Source of the DNA: Candidatus Rokuibacteriota bacterium
Lineage (GTDB): Bacteria; Methylomirabilota; Methylomirabilia; Rokubacteriales; CSP1-6
Direction of reading: 5' to 3'
Assembly: GCA_023249095.1 (NCBI GenBank)
Contig: JAHFDK010000037.1
Coordinates: forward strand, 1 to 33,360
DNA: 33,360 nucleotides
Position numbers and translations under genes: made by a program. Shown here piece by piece: positions 30,318-33,360 of the stretch. The notes under the pieces were generated by a model, which worked only from the letters and a program-made list of their open reading frames with translations, did not search any database and was not told where the DNA came from. Position 1 is the stretch's first letter. Every line of letters begins with the position of its first letter.

Positions 30318-31949
30318 ATGCATACGCGGATCCTGGTAGCCCTGGTGCTGAGCGGTTGTCTCGCCGCCGGCGTCGGCGTCGTGAGCGCGGCCGACAAGGA
30401 CACGCTCGTCATCGCGCTCGACACGCTGGGCGGCCAGATCATGGACCCGATCATGGACACGCGGGCTCCGCACGCGCACTACCACGCGCCGATCTGGGAC
30501 TCGCTGGTGGGATTCGACCTCGAGAAGGGCGGGATCGGTCCCGGGGCCGCCGAGCGCTGGGAGCTCGCGGCGGACGGCCGGAGCTGGACCTTCTACCTGC
30601 GCAAGGGCCAGCGCTTTCACAACGGCGACCCGGTCACCGCGCACGACGTGAAGTTCAGTCTCGAGCGGGTCATGTCGCCCGAGTCGATCTCCTCGGGCGC
30701 CGCCGCGCTCCGGCGGGCGGTCGATCGGATCGAGGTCGTGGACGACCTCACCGTCCGGGTCTACACCAAGGGCGTCATCCCGCAGTTCGCGGCGAGCCTC
30801 TCCCGGGCGGTCTTCATGGAAGGCTCGGTCATGCCGAAGAAGTACATCGAGACGGTCGGCGCGAAGGGGTTCCGCGACAAGCCGATCGGCAGCGGCCCCT
30901 GGAAGTTCGTCCGGAGCATCCCCGGAGACCGCGTCGAGTACGAAGCCGTCACCTACCCGCACTGGCGCGGCACCCCACAGTTCAAGCGGCTGACGCTCCT
31001 TCTCGTGCCCGAGCAGAGCACCCGCCTGGCCATGGTCCGGACCGGCGAGGCGGCGATCGTGAGCGTCGGTCCCGAGGCGGTCAAGGAAGCGCGGGCTGGC
31101 GGCATGAAGATCGTCAGTGTGCCGGGCACGATGCAGGCCGTCTATCAGTTCTGGGGGCTCTACCGGCCGGAAGCCAAGGCGTCCCCGCTCAACGACGTCC
31201 GCGTGCGCGAGGCGCTCTCCCTCGCCATCGACCGGCAGCAGATCATCGACCACGTCATGGGTAAGGAAGCGCAGTGGCCGATGCCGTTCGCGGCGTTCAA
31301 GTATTCGAGCGACATGACCGTCCCCCGCTGGGAGGACTGGTCCCGGACGGCGCTGCGCTACGATCCCGCTCGGGCCAAGCAGCTCCTGGCCGAGGCGGGA
31401 CACGCCAGCGGCTTCCGGTTGACGTTCTGGAACACGGCGCTCCCCGGCACGCCATTCATGGTCCCGATCGGCGAGGCGGTCGCCGGCTTCTGGGAGAAGA
31501 TCGGGGTCAAGGTGGAGATGAAGACTGTGGAGTGGGGCGCGTTCGATCCCATGGGGCGGGGCGAGCAGAAGGGGCTGGTCGGGACGGCCTCGATGTACCG
31601 CACCGCGGGACGGCCGGAGCCGATTCCGCGCTACGCCACAACCTTCGTCTCGAAGGGCGTCCAGCACCTCTTCGGCGATCCCCAGAACTGCCCGGTTCTT
31701 TGCCAGGAGGGGGACAAGGCGTACGAGGCGGTGGTCGCCGAGAGGGACGACGCGAAGCGCACGGCGGCCACCAACCGGATGATCGAGCTGGTGGCCAAGA
31801 GCTGGATCGCCGTGCCGATCATCGAGGGGTTGGGCACCTGGGCCGTGAACCCCAAGGGCGTCGGGTACTTCAAACCGATCCCGGGCCGACATGAGTTCGG
31901 CGACGTGACCGAGCGGATGCCGCGCCCGGAACAGCGCCCCTGGCCCTGA
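30318..31949 (+). CDS. ABC transporter substrate-binding protein, family 5
   Basis: A 543-residue dipeptide/Opp-type receptor. The signal peptide (about 1-25) contains LSGC at 11-14, which could be a lipobox; cleavage after VVSAA is the alternative. Family landmarks: WTFYLRKGQRFHNGDPVTAHDVKFSLERV, GSGPWKFVRS, VREALSLAIDRQQIIDHVMG and a C-terminal SWIAVPIIEG. The ligand is not readable. AAAGGAG precedes the ATG. The two permease genes follow, so this is the receptor of the adjacent transporter. Confidence 0.94.
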   Translation: MHTRILVALVLSGCLAAGVGVVSAADKDTLVIALDTLGGQIMDPIMDTRAPHAHYHAPIWDSLVGFDLEKGGIGPGAAERWELAADGRSWTFYLRKGQRFHNGDPVTAHDVKFSLERVMSPESISSGAAALRRAVDRIEVVDDLTVRVYTKGVIPQFAASLSRAVFMEGSVMPKKYIETVGAKGFRDKPIGSGPWKFVRSIPGDRVEYEAVTYPHWRGTPQFKRLTLLLVPEQSTRLAMVRTGEAAIVSVGPEAVKEARAGGMKIVSVPGTMQAVYQFWGLYRPEAKASPLNDVRVREALSLAIDRQQIIDHVMGKEAQWPMPFAAFKYSSDMTVPRWEDWSRTALRYDPARAKQLLAEAGHASGFRLTFWNTALPGTPFMVPIGEAVAGFWEKIGVKVEMKTVEWGAFDPMGRGEQKGLVGTASMYRTAGRPEPIPRYATTFVSKGVQHLFGDPQNCPVLCQEGDKAYEAVVAERDDAKRTAATNRMIELVAKSWIAVPIIEGLGTWAVNPKGVGYFKPIPGRHEFGDVTERMPRPEQRPWP

Positions 31950-31968
31950 GATCGGGCGAGCGCGACCA

Positions 31969-32886
31969 GTGCAGCGGTTCATCCTGCGGCGGTTCCTCCA
32001 GAGCGTGTTGCTCCTCTTCGTCCTCGCCCTGGTCATCTTCGGCCTGGCGCGCGTGAGCGGGAACCCCGCAGATCTCCTCCTGCGCGAGGACGCCACCCAG
32101 GAGGATCGCGCGCATCTCATGCGCGCCCTCGGACTCGACCGGCCCGTCCACGAGCAGCTCTACCTCTTTCTCGCCGGGGCGCTGCGTGGCGACCTCGGCG
32201 ATTCCATTCGCTATCGCAAGCCGGCCACCGAGGTTTTCTTCGAGCGTCTTCCCAACACGCTCCGGCTCTTGCCGCTCGCCATGGTCGGGGCACTCGCGCT
32301 CGCGATCCCTCTCGGCGTGCTGGCGGCGGTCTACCGCGGGACGATGATCGATCGCGTCTCGGGCGCCGTCGCCGTCCTGGGCATCGCCACCCCGCAGTTC
32401 TGGCTCGGCATCGTGCTCATCTACGTCTTCAGCATCAAGCTCGGAGTGCTTCCCTCGTCGCGGATGGGCGGGCCGAGCCACTACGTGCTGCCGGCCATCA
32501 CGCTCGGCGTGTTCCTGGTAGCCGGCATGATGCGGCTCGTTCGCTCGAGCCTCCTCGAGGTGATGGGGAGCGAGTTCGTCAAGCTCGCCCGACTCAAGGG
32601 TCTCTCGCAGACCGTCGTGATCTGGAAGCACTGCCTGCGGAACGCGCTGATCCCCGTCACCACGCTGTTCGGCGTCTATTTTGCGCTGCTCATCACCGGC
32701 GCGATCGTGACGGAGACCGTGTTCGCGTGGCCGGGCGTCGGACGGCTCACGTACGAGGCGGTCATCTTCCGGGACTACCCGCTGCTCCAGGCCATTATCT
32801 TATTGAAGGGGATCATCGTGCTCGGCGTCAACCTCGGCGTGGACATTCTCTACGCCTACCTGGACCCCAGGGTCCGGTACGCCTAG
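31969..32886 (+). CDS. ABC transporter permease, DppB type
   Basis: A 305-residue inner-membrane permease with about six TM segments. It opens QRFILRRFLQSVLLLFVLAL, with the typical LGLDRPVHEQLYLFLAG extracytoplasmic stretch. The EAA loop that docks with the ATPase is ARLKGLSQTVVIWKHCLRNA, and the end (DILYAYLDPRVRYA) is diagnostic of DppB/OppB. The GTG start is 19 bp after the receptor gene. It forms a heterodimer with the next gene's product. Confidence 0.95.
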   Translation: MQRFILRRFLQSVLLLFVLALVIFGLARVSGNPADLLLREDATQEDRAHLMRALGLDRPVHEQLYLFLAGALRGDLGDSIRYRKPATEVFFERLPNTLRLLPLAMVGALALAIPLGVLAAVYRGTMIDRVSGAVAVLGIATPQFWLGIVLIYVFSIKLGVLPSSRMGGPSHYVLPAITLGVFLVAGMMRLVRSSLLEVMGSEFVKLARLKGLSQTVVIWKHCLRNALIPVTTLFGVYFALLITGAIVTETVFAWPGVGRLTYEAVIFRDYPLLQAIILLKGIIVLGVNLGVDILYAYLDPRVRYA

Positions 32887-33360
32887 ATGGCGCGGATCGA
32901 GGAACGGATCGACGTCGGCTTCGGGCCCTCGCCGGCGGCCGACGTCTTGGCTCGCTCCCGATCGCGCGGGGATCTGGCGCGACTGCCGTGGGCCTCGTTC
33001 TTCATCATCGCCGTCCTGATCCTCGTGGCCGTGCTCGCACCGCTCATCGCGCCCCACTCGCCCACCGAGCAGTCGCTGCCCGACAAGCTTCGCCCGCCCG
33101 CGTGGCAGGAGGGCGGGAGCACGAAGCACCTGCTCGGGACCGACGTCCTCGGCCGGGACGTCCTGAGCCGAATCATCTACGGCGCGCGCGTGAGCCTGAT
33201 CGTGGCGGCCGCGGCACTCCTGGCGGGCGGTGGCGTCGGGCTCATGGTCGGCATCGTCTCCGGCTATCTCGGGGGCCGGGTGGACAGCTTCCTCATGCGG
33301 GTGGTCGACGCGACGCTGACGTTTCCGACGATTCTCATCGCGCTGCTCCTCGCCGTGAGC
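32887..33360 (+). CDS. ABC transporter permease, DppC type (runs off right edge)
   Basis: The first 158 residues of a DppC/OppC permease. The N-terminal cytoplasmic tail is followed by a first TM (FFIIAVLILVAVLAPLIAPH), the family motif HLLGTDVLGRDVLSRIIYGARVS, and a VGIVSGYLGGRVDSFLMRVVD stretch. The ATG directly abuts the dppB-type stop (no gap). The remainder, and the expected ATPase genes, lie outside the window. Confidence 0.94.
   Translation, partial: MARIEERIDVGFGPSPAADVLARSRSRGDLARLPWASFFIIAVLILVAVLAPLIAPHSPTEQSLPDKLRPPAWQEGGSTKHLLGTDVLGRDVLSRIIYGARVSLIVAAAALLAGGGVGLMVGIVSGYLGGRVDSFLMRVVDATLTFPTILIALLLAVS

Overview
The window is a GC-rich bacterial chromosome segment with short intergenic gaps, many 4-8 bp gene overlaps and no plasmid, phage or complete insertion-sequence genes. 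The gene set (ATP-dependent DNA ligase paired with a RecA/KaiC-like ATPase, an Nramp-like carrier, FIST protein, HD-GYP protein, UGSC selenoprotein, several dipeptide/Opp-type ABC transporter parts, LLM flavin oxidoreductase) resembles uncultivated soil or subsurface lineages such as Rokubacteria/Methylomirabilota. That assignment is an inference; no rRNA is present to test it.

Layout. 1-2000: start of a zinc alcohol dehydrogenase (-), an MBL-fold hydrolase (+), and an amidase N-terminus fused in frame to a methyltransferase C-terminus. 2000-6070: Nramp-like transporter, DUF420 protein, a PhzF gene with its middle missing (-), FIST sensor protein and a methyltransferase. 6060-7560: glycosyltransferase and small RRM protein (-). 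7640-13434: a same-strand series of DedA protein, histidine kinase, NtrC-type sigma54 activator, glycogen synthase, HAD-IIA phosphatase and a TatA/B-like protein carrying an Ada-like Cys domain. 13480-14378: lexA with a perfect operator palindrome inside its promoter, then a small ORF for a possible membrane peptide. 14338-20404: GAF/HD-GYP protein (-), DNA ligase, RecA-like ATPase, a 58-bp tandem repeat and a CCA-adding-type nucleotidyltransferase. 20455-22118: orphan solute-binding protein and tRNA-Gly(CCC). 22377-24132 (-): a cobalamin riboswitch controlling a small membrane protein and a BtuF-like protein. 24205-26484 (-): small membrane protein and a frameshifted GH15 glucoamylase-like gene. 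26485-27382: degraded DNA with a shrunken VOC gene. 27383-29056: a selenoprotein gene read through an in-frame UGA. 29085-33360: LLM monooxygenase (-) and a peptide/Opp-type ABC transporter operon (+) running off the edge.

The most notable item is the selenoprotein. One frame, interrupted only by the UGA at 27668-27670, encodes the motif Sec-Gly-Ser-Cys, and a 7-bp perfect hairpin follows with loop G and U at the same distances (positions 23 and 24) as the essential loop bases of the E. coli fdhF SECIS. Conventional gene calling splits it into two pieces. Other system-level signals are the lexA operator with its downstream small ORF, a recurrent TANNNT hexamer 5-8 bases before the start codons of genes lacking a Shine-Dalgarno sequence (suggesting leaderless mRNAs), and a cluster of genes with internal deletions or frameshifts, which is either genome decay or assembly error.
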